From assembly GCF_002119405.1 (NCBI RefSeq), contig NZ_MTBG01000024.1:1-55807 (forward strand): 55,807 nucleotides of DNA, in the 5' to 3' direction. This document shows, one piece after another, positions 25,882 through 34,183 of this stretch. How positions within the stretch are numbered: position 1 is the stretch's first letter; every line of letters starts with the position of its first letter. Under the pieces are notes generated by a model. That model saw only the letters and a list, made by a program, of their open reading frames with translations. It was not told the origin of the DNA and ran no database searches. The DNA comes from Pseudoruegeria sp. SK021 (GTDB taxonomy: Bacteria; Pseudomonadota; Alphaproteobacteria; Rhodobacterales; Rhodobacteraceae). The position numbers and the translations under genes are program-made.

Positions 25882-26906
25882 TGCGCGTCCTCCCCTAAGT
25901 TGGTGGGTTGGGATTTGCTGCGCCGGTTCATCACGCTATCGGCAATTCCCATGATGCCGCCCGGGGCAAACAGGATGATGATCAGAAGGAAGCTGCCCAG
26001 CAGAAGCTGCCAGATATCGCCGGCAAATGCCGAAGCATAGACCCGGACGATTTCATAGATCAGCGCCCCGATGAACGCGCCGCGCACCGATCCCGCACCG
26101 CCAAGCACCGCGATGAACACCATCTCGGCCGACCGGACCCACCAGACATATTCCGGTGTCACCACGCCTTGGGTCATCGCCATCAGCGACCCGCCGACGC
26201 CGCACAGGGCTGCCGACAATAGATAGCCCGACAGCAGCACCCGCTTGGGCGACAGGCCTAGATACTCCAGCCGGGTTTCGTTGGTCTTGATGGTCTGGAA
26301 AATCTGACCGACCGGCGAGGCGAACCAGCGCAGCGTGAACCAGCCCAGCCCCACCATCAACACCAGCGAGAGATAGAACAGGACCGCTTCGAATTCGGGC
26401 CGCTCCAGCGCCATGCCCAACACGGTGGGACGCGCCAGACGAATGCCATCGGCCCCGCCGGTGATGTGGTAGAACTTTTCAAGGATGGACCAGAAGATCA
26501 TCGAGAAGGCCAGATTGAGCATCCCGAAGAAAATGCCGCGGTACCGCACCACGAACAGACCGACCAGCAGCCCGCTGATGGCCGCGCCGGCCACCCCGGC
26601 AATCAGAACAAGGATCAGATCCGCCTGCGGCATGGACGCCATAAGGAAAGCCCCCACATAGGCGGACACCCCGAAAAACAGCGCATGGCCGAACGACACC
26701 TGACCGGCACGAAGCAGAATGGTGACGCCGAGCACCGCCAGGCCCTTGGCCAAGGCGAGGTTGATCAAAAGTTGCATCGACGGCGCAATGAGCGGCACCG
26801 CTGCCAGCAGCAGCACCCCTGCCAGCGTCAGCAGCGACCGCGTCGAACGCAATCCACCAGCCTTGTCGGACAACTTCGGGGCAGAACGTTGAGAAGTATC
26901 TAACAT
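25878..26906 (-). CDS. Branched-chain amino acid-type ABC transporter permease (LivM-like)
   Basis: A 342-residue inner-membrane protein with around nine hydrophobic segments. It carries the LivM-type FSFGHALFFGVSAYVGA-like wording around residue 72 and a C-terminal VLGGAGSVRGAFIGALI loop. A tgagga ribosome site precedes the ATG at 26906. The gene follows the LivH-type permease by nine bases and overlaps the LivG-type gene. The two permeases form the heterodimeric pore. Confidence 0.92.
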   Translation of the reverse strand: MLDTSQRSAPKLSDKAGGLRSTRSLLTLAGVLLLAAVPLIAPSMQLLINLALAKGLAVLGVTILLRAGQVSFGHALFFGVSAYVGAFLMASMPQADLILVLIAGVAGAAISGLLVGLFVVRYRGIFFGMLNLAFSMIFWSILEKFYHITGGADGIRLARPTVLGMALERPEFEAVLFYLSLVLMVGLGWFTLRWFASPVGQIFQTIKTNETRLEYLGLSPKRVLLSGYLLSAALCGVGGSLMAMTQGVVTPEYVWWVRSAEMVFIAVLGGAGSVRGAFIGALIYEIVRVYASAFAGDIWQLLLGSFLLIIILFAPGGIMGIADSVMNRRSKSQPTNLGEDAQ

Positions 26907-26915
26907 GTCGCTTCC

Positions 26916-27821
26916 TCAAATCTTGCGGGCGACAGGGCTGCCAAACAGGCCCTGAGGACGGATCAACAAGACCAGCACCATGATCAGATAAGGCACAAGG
27001 ACGGCGACCTCGGGCCAGACATAGACAGCAAAGGACCGCCCCAGACCGATCAGCAATGCGGCAACCGCGGCCCCTTCGATCTGGCCCAGCCCGGCTGTGG
27101 CGACGACGGCAAAGGACAGCACAATCATGTCCGCCCCCATACCCGGCAGGATCGATGTGGTGGGCGAGGCCAGTGCACCGCCAAGTCCGGCCAGAACCGC
27201 ACCAACGATAAAGGTGAACAGAAACACGCGATCCGCGTCGATGCCGATGGATTGCGCCGCTTCCCGGTCTTCGGTCGTCGCAAGGATCAGCTTGCCGATC
27301 ACCGTGCGCCGCAGGAAGAAACGCAGGCCAAACAGCAGGCCAATCGCCACCAGCGGCAACAGGATCAGCTGATAGACCGTATAGGTGACGCCAAAGAGGG
27401 TGATATTGCCAAGCGCCTGCAATGCACTGGCTTGGAAATAGGGCTGAGTGCCCCAGACAAGGCGCTGTGCATCCTCAAGGATCATAAAGACCGCGAAGGT
27501 CACCAGCAGTTGCAGCACCTCGGGCTTGTCATAGATACGCCGCAAGAGCAGCCATTCGATTGGCCCTCCCAGCAACATACCGACCAGCACCGCCGAGATG
27601 ATCATCAAGGGGAAGGCAAAGATCGGGCTAAACCCGAGTGCCAGGAAAAAGCCGGTCAGCGACACGGTCGCATAAGCCCCGATCGCATAAAGCGACCCGT
27701 GGGCGATGTTGAGGATACGCATCACGCCGAAGATCAGGGTCAACCCCAGCGCGACGATGAAAACCAACGCTGCGTAGGATATCCCGTCAAAGAGCGCGAG
27801 CAGGAAGATTGTCAGGTTCAT
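26916..27821 (-). CDS. Branched-chain amino acid-type ABC transporter permease (LivH-like)
   Basis: A 301-residue permease with eight or so hydrophobic helices. It begins MNLTIFLLALFDGISYAALV, followed by the family segment GVMRILNIAHGSLYAIGAY. The later ILPGMGADMIVLSFAVVATAG is typical of the LivH EAA-like loop region. An agaggcggcccc ribosome site precedes the ATG. It lies 113 bases after the binding-protein gene, separated by two stem-loops. Confidence 0.92.
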   Translation of the reverse strand: MNLTIFLLALFDGISYAALVFIVALGLTLIFGVMRILNIAHGSLYAIGAYATVSLTGFFLALGFSPIFAFPLMIISAVLVGMLLGGPIEWLLLRRIYDKPEVLQLLVTFAVFMILEDAQRLVWGTQPYFQASALQALGNITLFGVTYTVYQLILLPLVAIGLLFGLRFFLRRTVIGKLILATTEDREAAQSIGIDADRVFLFTFIVGAVLAGLGGALASPTTSILPGMGADMIVLSFAVVATAGLGQIEGAAVAALLIGLGRSFAVYVWPEVAVLVPYLIMVLVLLIRPQGLFGSPVARKI

Positions 27822-27859
27822 GGGGCCGCCTCTTGTTATGGGCCGTCAGGGAACAATGG

Positions 27860-27927
27860 GGAGAGCGCGCGGGGGCGCTCTCCAAGGCATGTTCCGGGTC
27901 CTAGGGTCCGGCCAACAAGCCGGACCC
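27860..27927 (-). other. Two stem-loops between binding-protein and permease genes
   Basis: GGAGAGCGC/GCGCTCTCC (27860-27868 and 27875-27883, six-base loop) and GGGTCCGGC/GCCGGACCC (27904-27912 and 27919-27927, six-base loop) are both perfect 9-bp stems. No T-tract follows in the minus direction. They sit just 3' of the binding-protein gene and probably stabilise its mRNA or partly terminate transcription, giving more binding protein than permease. This parallels the hairpin at 12159-12181. Confidence 0.65.
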
Positions 27928-27934
27928 GGCGCCT

Positions 27935-29224
27935 TTAGTTGTCGTAGGTTTCGACTTGCAGAGTGTCGACAAAACTTGCGTCCAGCCCTTTGATCCACTC
28001 GATCGAGGTCTCGCCGATGGGCGGAAGCAGGCCGTCACCGTCGAAGATCATGATGTTTTCCAGCGTGGCGAACGGATAATCACCGGTCTGTGCGCTGGTC
28101 CCCATCAACTGGGATTCAACCCCCTGATTGTCTTCGCGCAGATAGAGCGGACGTCCGAGACCCTGAAACTCAAGCCCTTCAAACGCGGCCAGAAGTTGCT
28201 CTTCGCTGGGCCAATCAACCCCGTTATCGGCGATGGCTTTCTCATAAGCCGCTTGCATGGCTGCGAAGGCTTGGCTGGCGTGGAAGACCGAGTAGACCGG
28301 GATATCGCCGGTGGCTTCCTTGTACTGCTCCATGAAGCTTTGGAAGTCGGCATCATCGCGCCGCTCGGGGTGCAGAAAGTAGTGATCGCCCCGTGCGCCG
28401 ACGATGTGACCCGCTGGCAAGCTGGGCCCAAGACGCTCAAGCGAGCTTTCCGCAAGCGGCAGCACAAAGGTCGAGGTATTCATCAGGCCGCGCTGAAACG
28501 ATTGCTGCACGAAGGTGTCCAGATCGCCGCCCCAAGAGGTGGACAGAATGACGTCCGGACGCAGCGCCTGTAGTCGCGAAATTTCGGTCGAGAAGTCGGG
28601 GGACCCGAACTTGGGGAAAAACTCGCCCACCACTTCCACATCGGGCTTCATCACCTCAAGCGCAGTGTGGAAAATATCCCAGCTGTCCCGGCCCCACGCA
28701 TAGTCTTGGTTCACCACCGCGATGGTCTTGAAGTCGGGGTTGGTCTTGAGCAGATAGGCCACCGCCGCCAGCATTTCGGACGTCGCGTTGCCCTGGGTGC
28801 GGAACACGTAGTCATACTCGTTCTCTTCGAAGATCCGCTGAGTGCCGCAATCCCACATCAGGTTCGGAACTTGCAGATCTTCCGCCAGCGGCGCGATGGT
28901 TTGGCAGTTTCCCGATGAAATCGAGGCCAGCATGATTTCCGCACCGCCGCTTTGGGCAACGCGCCGGAATTCCGAGGTCAGCGCCTCAGCGCCGGCACCT
29001 TCGTCGATGTAGGTCACTTCGATCGGAACGCCGTTGATGCCGCCTTCGGCATTCAGGTTGGCGACGAAGATGTCCATCGCATCGCGCGCGGGCACCCCAA
29101 AGACCGATGCAGGCCCGGTTAGAAACGTTGTCATCCCGATCTTCAGCGTCTCGGGCTTGTCGGCGGCCATTGCAGCAAGCGGCAGAACCGCACACAACGC
29201 CGAGGTGGTCAGTAATTTCATCAT
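27935..29224 (-). CDS. Branched-chain amino acid-type ABC transporter substrate-binding protein
   Basis: A 429-residue periplasmic binding protein of the type I LivJ-like fold (Peripla_BP_6). A signal peptide of about 20 residues (MMKLLTTSALCAVLPLAAMA) is followed by ADKPETLKIGMTTFLTGPAS. The ribosome site gggaggaagttacc favours the first of two adjacent ATGs. NLNAEGGINGVPIEVTYIDE and FRTQGNATSEMLAAV are family-typical. In this family ligands range from amino acids to aromatic acids, amides and urea. Neighbouring genes (cyclase, ALDH, SDR, methyltransferase) argue against a simple branched-chain amino acid. Confidence 0.92.
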   Translation of the reverse strand: MMKLLTTSALCAVLPLAAMAADKPETLKIGMTTFLTGPASVFGVPARDAMDIFVANLNAEGGINGVPIEVTYIDEGAGAEALTSEFRRVAQSGGAEIMLASISSGNCQTIAPLAEDLQVPNLMWDCGTQRIFEENEYDYVFRTQGNATSEMLAAVAYLLKTNPDFKTIAVVNQDYAWGRDSWDIFHTALEVMKPDVEVVGEFFPKFGSPDFSTEISRLQALRPDVILSTSWGGDLDTFVQQSFQRGLMNTSTFVLPLAESSLERLGPSLPAGHIVGARGDHYFLHPERRDDADFQSFMEQYKEATGDIPVYSVFHASQAFAAMQAAYEKAIADNGVDWPSEEQLLAAFEGLEFQGLGRPLYLREDNQGVESQLMGTSAQTGDYPFATLENIMIFDGDGLLPPIGETSIEWIKGLDASFVDTLQVETYDN

Positions 29225-29251
29225 GGTAACTTCCTCCCTAATTCAGGTCTG

Positions 29252-30256
29252 TTAGCGGATCGCGATGGGGTTGATGATCATTTGCACAGCGCCCTGTATG
29301 CGGGCATGCCCCAACACGAACAAAAACTCGTGCACACCGTCATCTGCCAGTGCGCGGGTATCCATATTCTCCAAGATATAGATGCCATGTTCCGGCTGTA
29401 GGATCTGGTGCACGCGGAACGCTTCGCCTTCGGTTTCTGCCGGGACGACCTCCATGCCCCACGTGTCCGCGCCCACCGCCATAACGCCAATCTCTGCAAG
29501 GTACTCTGCCCCGCTGACACCGACGCCCGGCTCTAGCGCGCCGAAGCGCACCGGATCCGGCGCATCCCCGTCCAGCAAGTCCATCCAGTTCGAGTTGAAA
29601 AGCACAACATCGCCCTCGCGCAACTCAACCCCTTGCGCCTTTGCCGCACCGCGGATGTCGTCTGCGGTATAGGCGGTGCCCTCAAGAACCATGTCGACAC
29701 CGAAATACGCCGCCATGTCCAGCATCACACCGCGCCCAACCAGACCGGGCAGCTTTTCCAACCCCAGTTCGGTCAGACCCGAAGCCGGGGCAAAGTCGTC
29801 ATAGGTCCGGCCACCGTAATACACATGATCGACGCCAGCATGACCTAGCCCGTCAATCTGCGGCCCAATCCCAAGCCACCCCATGAAGATGTCGTCATTA
29901 TAGGTGAACGCGTTATCGCCCAGCCCCGAATTTCCGTTCTGTCCCGGTTGCAGCACCGTCAGGGACAGGCTGCGCGGCGGAAAAGCCGGTGTGTCCGTCC
30001 CGACGATCATCCCGAGACTATAGACTTTGCCTTCGGTGACCAGTTCTGCGGCCAGTTTCACGCGCTCGTCCGTCATCAGGTTCGCGGCGCCAAGTTCGTC
30101 GTCCGCGCCCCATCGTCCTTCGGCCCAATCCGGCGCGCTGCTGTCTTGCGCCGAAGCAACCCCCAGCGATGCTACCAGCATCAATCCAGCAGCACCAACG
30201 CCAAAGGACGTCTTCCAACGGCGATCAGCGCGAATTCCAGATGTGTGTTTTTGCAT
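29252..30256 (-). CDS. Exported cyclase-family (PF04199) putative metal hydrolase
   Basis: About 334 residues from ATG 30256 (eight bases after ggagg); an ATG two codons upstream at 30262 is possible. A hydrophobic signal (GVGAAGLMLVASLGVASA) ends near residue 38, so the enzyme is exported. The active-site segment reads GPQIDGLGHAGVDHVYYGG, a relative of the GTQxDGLxH variant of the cyclase / kynurenine-formamidase-like family rather than the GTHxD form. LREGDVVLFNSNW and WGMEVVPAE are also family-like. Members open cyclic amides, lactones or formamides. It is the gene between the operon's binding protein and the divergent promoter, so it may hydrolyse the substrate outside the inner membrane before uptake. 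Confidence 0.83.
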   Translation of the reverse strand: MQKHTSGIRADRRWKTSFGVGAAGLMLVASLGVASAQDSSAPDWAEGRWGADDELGAANLMTDERVKLAAELVTEGKVYSLGMIVGTDTPAFPPRSLSLTVLQPGQNGNSGLGDNAFTYNDDIFMGWLGIGPQIDGLGHAGVDHVYYGGRTYDDFAPASGLTELGLEKLPGLVGRGVMLDMAAYFGVDMVLEGTAYTADDIRGAAKAQGVELREGDVVLFNSNWMDLLDGDAPDPVRFGALEPGVGVSGAEYLAEIGVMAVGADTWGMEVVPAETEGEAFRVHQILQPEHGIYILENMDTRALADDGVHEFLFVLGHARIQGAVQMIINPIAIR

Positions 30257-30344
30257 AGTCATAGCCTCCTCCCAGAGCTAGTCATGAGCAGCAGCCTAGG
30301 GGCAGAGCTGGAACTGCCGCCAATACGTTGGGACAATTCCGGTC

Positions 30345-30359
30345 ATAGGTATACACTAT
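30345..30359. promoter_or_regulatory. Candidate LysR-type operator (ATAG-N7-CTAT) in the divergent promoter region
   Basis: ATAGGTATACACTAT fits the T-N11-A arrangement of LysR-family sites with ATAG/CTAT arms. It lies between the leftward cyclase/ABC operon (start 30256) and the rightward alcohol dehydrogenase (30446). A LysR gene follows the dehydrogenase. The same ATAG-N7-CTAT form recurs at 48493-48507 over the start of the other LysR gene. Confidence 0.55.
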
Positions 30360-30445
30360 GGCCCATGGAAAAGGTGTTTCGGCGGGCGATTGAAGCTTTA
30401 GCTTCAGGGCAGGACACGCCACTGGCCTTTTGGGAGGAGACCATA

Positions 30446-31570
30446 ATGAAGATCGAAGCTGCTGTGCTTTTGCACGGAGGTGTCGAAGGGAATTTCGAGA
30501 CATCCAATGCGTTGACGGTGCGCGAAGTTGATCTGGCGCCCCCCGGCCCGGGCGAGGTGCTGATCCGCATTGCTGCGGCCGGCGTGTGCCATTCCGATCT
30601 GTCGGTGATCAACGGGACCCGCCCGCGCCCGGTGCCAATGGTGCTGGGTCACGAAGCGTCCGGCTTTGTCGAAGAGGTTGGCGCGGGCGTTGATGACCTT
30701 GCCCCCGGCGACCACGTGGTTTGCATTTTCGCCCCGGGCTGCGGCCATTGCCTGCCGTGCGCCGAAGGGCGTCCCGCGCTTTGCACCCGTGCTGCCAAAC
30801 ATCACAGTGTCGGCGAATTGATGACCGGGCACCGCCGCCTGTCGATGGATGGGGCACCGGTGCATCACCATGTCGGCGTCTCGGCCTTTGCCAGTCATGC
30901 TGTTCTGGCCCGTCAATCTTTGGTGAAGGTCGAGGCCGATATTCCACCGCACATCTCGGCGCTGTTCTCTTGCGCCATGCTGACCGGGGCTGGCGCCGTC
31001 TTTAATACCGCTCGCGTCGCGCCGGGGTCCAAGGTTGCGGTGATCGGTCTTGGCGGCGTTGGTCTGTCGGCGATCTTGGGCGCTGTCGCTGCAGGCGCCG
31101 GTGAAATCATCGCCATCGACCCCTTTGAGGCCAAGATGCAAACCGCCCTCGACATGGGGGCCACCCGCACGATTAAAGCCGATGCGCATACCGTCGAGGC
31201 GGTGCGCGATGCCACCGGCGGCGGTGTCGATGTGGCGATTGAACTGGCCGGGTCCACCCTAGCGCTAGAAACCGCTTGGAGATGCACCTGTCGCGGCGGC
31301 ACGACCGTCACCGCCGGCCTGCCGCACCCGGACGCCCGCATGTCGCTGAACGCCCTGCAACTTGTTGCCGAAGAGCGCACTTTGAAGGGCAGTTACATTG
31401 GCTCCTGCGTCCCAACCCGCGATCTGCCACGGATGTTCGCGCTTTATGCGCAAGGAAAGCTGCCGGTCGAGAAGATGTTGACCCACCGCTTGAAACTGGC
31501 CGATATCAACCGCGCCATGGACCAACTCGATCGCGGGACCGCGATCCGGCAGGTGATCGAATTTGACTAG
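30446..31570 (+). CDS. Zinc-dependent alcohol dehydrogenase (MDR, class III-like)
   Basis: A 374-residue MDR enzyme starting at ATG 30446, eight bases after gggagga; a much longer upstream frame runs through the promoter region and is rejected. The catalytic zinc ligands are Cys48 (GVCHSD), His69-Glu70 (LGHEA) and Cys176 (LFSCAMLTGAGA). The structural zinc cysteines 99, 102, 105 and 113 lie in GCGHCLPCAEGRPALC. The NAD loop GLGGVG is at 201-206. It oxidises an alcohol to an aldehyde in the cytoplasm. It is divergent from the cyclase/ABC/ALDH operon and followed by a LysR gene, suggesting joint regulation. Confidence 0.92.
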   Translation: MKIEAAVLLHGGVEGNFETSNALTVREVDLAPPGPGEVLIRIAAAGVCHSDLSVINGTRPRPVPMVLGHEASGFVEEVGAGVDDLAPGDHVVCIFAPGCGHCLPCAEGRPALCTRAAKHHSVGELMTGHRRLSMDGAPVHHHVGVSAFASHAVLARQSLVKVEADIPPHISALFSCAMLTGAGAVFNTARVAPGSKVAVIGLGGVGLSAILGAVAAGAGEIIAIDPFEAKMQTALDMGATRTIKADAHTVEAVRDATGGGVDVAIELAGSTLALETAWRCTCRGGTTVTAGLPHPDARMSLNALQLVAEERTLKGSYIGSCVPTRDLPRMFALYAQGKLPVEKMLTHRLKLADINRAMDQLDRGTAIRQVIEFD

Positions 31571-31597
31571 CGCCCCCCGCTTTCAAGAGGTCCAAAG

Positions 31598-32527
31598 ATG
31601 ATCGATATCCGCCAGTTGCGCTATTTCCTCGCCATCGCGGACGCGCCGTCGATTTCCGCTGCGGCGCATATCATCGGTGTCGCCCAGCCCTCGCTGTCGC
31701 AGCATGTTCAGCGGATGGAAGAAGAACTGGGCGTCAAATTGATGGACCGCTCACCCCGTGGCACCCTGCTGACGCAGGAAGGCCACGTCTTGGTCGAACA
31801 CGCGCGGCGGATCTGTGACAGCCTCGACCGCTGTGTGTCGGATATGCGCGAATTGGGCAGTGTCGTGCAGGGCCGTGTCAGCTTTGGCATGCCGCCGTCC
31901 TGTTCGATGGTGATGTCGGTCCCCATGGCAGAAACTGTCCGGCTGGAATTTCCGGACGTCCGCCTGCGCGCCATTGAAGCCATGAGCGGCTATCTCAAGA
32001 CTTGGATTGAAGATGGCACTGTCGACATCGGGTTTCTCTATGACCTGACCGATGCCGGGCATCTTAGGGCGACGCATGTGATGGACGAAGAGCTGTATTT
32101 CTATTCGGCGCCGGATGCGTGGCCGCTGGACACCCCGCCGGGAACACCGGTGCCCCTGGCGGATTTGCAAGCCCTCGACATGATCCTGCCGTCGAACGGG
32201 CTGCGCGCCACGATCGAGCAGTTTTGCAGCGCGCACGGGGTTCAGCTGAACGTCGTGGTTGAAATGGATGCGATGACCCAGATTAAGGAACTGGTCGCGC
32301 GCGGCTCGGGCTATACGATCTTCGCGCCGGTTGCCGCGCAGGATTATGTCAGCCGGGGCGAGCTATTGCGCGCTCGCATCATCGCTCCGACGATGATGCG
32401 TCCGGTGTATCTTGTCACCAACCCGGCGCGGGTGATGAACCGCGCCTGCCGCGCCGTTGAACAGGTCACCCTCGATGTCGCGCGCGAACTGGTGCAACGC
32501 GGCATCTGGGAGGCCAGTCTGGTGTGA
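31598..32527 (+). CDS. LysR-family transcriptional regulator
   Basis: A 309-residue regulator. The winged helix-turn-helix occupies residues 1-60 (MIDIRQLRYFLAIADAPSIS, then VAQPSLSQHVQRMEEELG). A periplasmic-binding-protein-like effector domain follows from about residue 90. It lies 27 bases after the alcohol dehydrogenase stop, with an agagg ribosome site, and is convergent with the PrpD-type gene ten bases away. It most likely controls the divergent alcohol dehydrogenase and cyclase/ABC operons through the box at 30345-30359. The effector is unknown. Confidence 0.92.
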   Translation: MIDIRQLRYFLAIADAPSISAAAHIIGVAQPSLSQHVQRMEEELGVKLMDRSPRGTLLTQEGHVLVEHARRICDSLDRCVSDMRELGSVVQGRVSFGMPPSCSMVMSVPMAETVRLEFPDVRLRAIEAMSGYLKTWIEDGTVDIGFLYDLTDAGHLRATHVMDEELYFYSAPDAWPLDTPPGTPVPLADLQALDMILPSNGLRATIEQFCSAHGVQLNVVVEMDAMTQIKELVARGSGYTIFAPVAAQDYVSRGELLRARIIAPTMMRPVYLVTNPARVMNRACRAVEQVTLDVARELVQRGIWEASLV

Positions 32528-32537
32528 GGGCCGGGCG

Positions 32538-33869
32538 TCAGCCGCGGATCAGCGCGCCGATTTCCCGGGCCGAGACCGCGCTTGGCGCGTCGGCAATTTT
32601 GGCCATCAATGCCACCAACGGATTGGCCCGCGCCCCCAGAACCGTGTCCGCCTTCGCCGTCACCCGCGTCATAAGCTCGGACGGCGCGGCGGGGGCGTTC
32701 AGGTCATGGTGAAAGGCAAGGTCGGTCCCATTGCGCAAGCGCACCGTGCCGACCACCTGCTGGTCGGTCAGCGACGCGTCCCCGATCACCTCGACACGGG
32801 CCGCAAGGGCGGTGAGGGCCGGGTCTTGGGCCAAAGCGTCCGTATAAAGCCCCTCGTCACCGGTTTCCAACCCCGCCAACACCATCCCGGCCAGCCACGC
32901 ATAACTGAACTTTACCTCTAGCCCAGTGCGCGGCGCCTTTAGGTCGCAAACCCGCAGCCAGCGCGGATTGGTGCGCACCTGAACGCTGTCGACCAGTGTA
33001 GGGTCCACATCAGCCGCGATCCCGCGCAAGCCCTCGATCATCGCATGCAACCCGTGACAGCAGGCATGGAACTTGTACAGATTGTCCATAAAGCGCATGC
33101 GGGGCGACGCAACCGGCCAGTCATTTGGCTGATCGACATGGGTGTCGACAAAGCCCTGAGGGCCAAAAACGCCGTCTTCTGCCGCACTTAGGCCCAGTTG
33201 CGCCAGCAAGGCGGCCTCGACGCCGTTGGACGCCGCGATGCCCGCGTTCAGCGGCTTTCCCATGGTGCCGAACTGACTTTTCAATCCAGAGGCGCGGGTG
33301 GCACAGAGGCTTAGGGCCACCTGCATCTCGTCACGGCTGAGCCCCAGAATGCGCCCTGCCGCCACGGTGGCCCCAAAGGCGCCAGCGGTGGCGGTTTGGT
33401 GAAATCCCCGGTTATAATGCGCCGTTCCCAGCATCATCCCGATATGGACGGCGCATTCGGCCCCCATAAGAAACCCCGACAGCAACGCGTCTGCCGACTG
33501 GTCCGAGGCCTCAGCGACCGCAAGGGCGGCGGGATAAATCCCAACCGACAAATGCCCCACATGGGCGAAATGGGTGTCGTCATAATCCAACGCATGCGAG
33601 ATGGTGCCGTTGACCATCGCCGCCATCCGTGCCGCCGCAGTGCCGCCGCCAAACATCGACGCGCCGGGTCCTGTGGTCGTCTCGGCGGCTGCGAAGCGGC
33701 GCATCTTCTGCGCCACCGGCTCGCTTGCGCCGGCCATCCCGCATGCAAGCCAGTCCAGCAGCGACACCCGCGCAAGATCCAACGCCTCGGGCGGGCAGGC
33801 CTCAGTGGGCTGTGTGGCCAGTGACTTTAAAGGCCCAAGCGCCGTGGTCTGTTTTGCGTTTGGCGTCAT
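32538..33869 (-). CDS. MmgE/PrpD family protein
   Basis: A 443-residue all-helical-plus-lid protein of the MmgE/PrpD family, which includes 2-methylcitrate dehydratase and cis-aconitate decarboxylase. The ATG at 33869 has aaagga upstream; two further in-frame ATGs upstream are less well placed. The conserved segments are LLDWLACGMAGA, ISHALDYDDTH, GRILGLSRDEM and YKFHACCHGLHAMIEGLRG. It is monocistronic, facing a LysR gene. No propionate (prp) genes are nearby, so 2-methylcitrate dehydratase is unlikely. A dehydratase, isomerase or decarboxylase on a dicarboxylate or tricarboxylate is possible. Confidence 0.88.
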   Translation of the reverse strand: MTPNAKQTTALGPLKSLATQPTEACPPEALDLARVSLLDWLACGMAGASEPVAQKMRRFAAAETTTGPGASMFGGGTAAARMAAMVNGTISHALDYDDTHFAHVGHLSVGIYPAALAVAEASDQSADALLSGFLMGAECAVHIGMMLGTAHYNRGFHQTATAGAFGATVAAGRILGLSRDEMQVALSLCATRASGLKSQFGTMGKPLNAGIAASNGVEAALLAQLGLSAAEDGVFGPQGFVDTHVDQPNDWPVASPRMRFMDNLYKFHACCHGLHAMIEGLRGIAADVDPTLVDSVQVRTNPRWLRVCDLKAPRTGLEVKFSYAWLAGMVLAGLETGDEGLYTDALAQDPALTALAARVEVIGDASLTDQQVVGTVRLRNGTDLAFHHDLNAPAAPSELMTRVTAKADTVLGARANPLVALMAKIADAPSAVSAREIGALIRG

Positions 33870-34183
33870 CGCGTTTCCTTTTAACATGGCACCCATTTTC
33901 CGATACCATTGCGGCCATCGCTGCGCCGGGCCAATACCGCTTGCCTGTGGCAGCTATCGAGAAATGCTATCGCCGGTTTCCGACGCATGTTGTCCCATGT
34001 CGCGGCCATAAGATCCGGCACCTCCGCAATGCGGCGCGCGCAGCGCCCAGAAGCAACCGGACCACTCTTTTGGGCAGCGGCAGCATGCAGGGTTCCTGTT
34101 GCACGTATCGGTCGCATGGACCATGGTCACGCGCACATGCATTCGCATGACGTCGCCCTGTTCCGTCAACCCTTGAGAAATCC
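33870..34183. promoter_or_regulatory. Divergent intergenic region between PrpD-type and aminotransferase genes
   Basis: These 314 bases hold no convincing gene. They must contain promoters for both flanking genes. Short open frames on both strands here have no ribosome site or family match. The rightward gene has a gagaaa site just before its ATG at 34184. I see no clear operator. Confidence 0.5.

Noticed and set aside
27252-27938. 228-codon plus-strand frame opposite the LivH-type gene
   Set aside because: Gln/Arg/His-rich antisense of a permease; no ribosome site or homology.
29948-30445. Upstream extension of the alcohol dehydrogenase frame
   Set aside because: It crosses the divergent promoter and the cyclase gene; the family N-terminus and a strong ribosome site mark ATG 30446.
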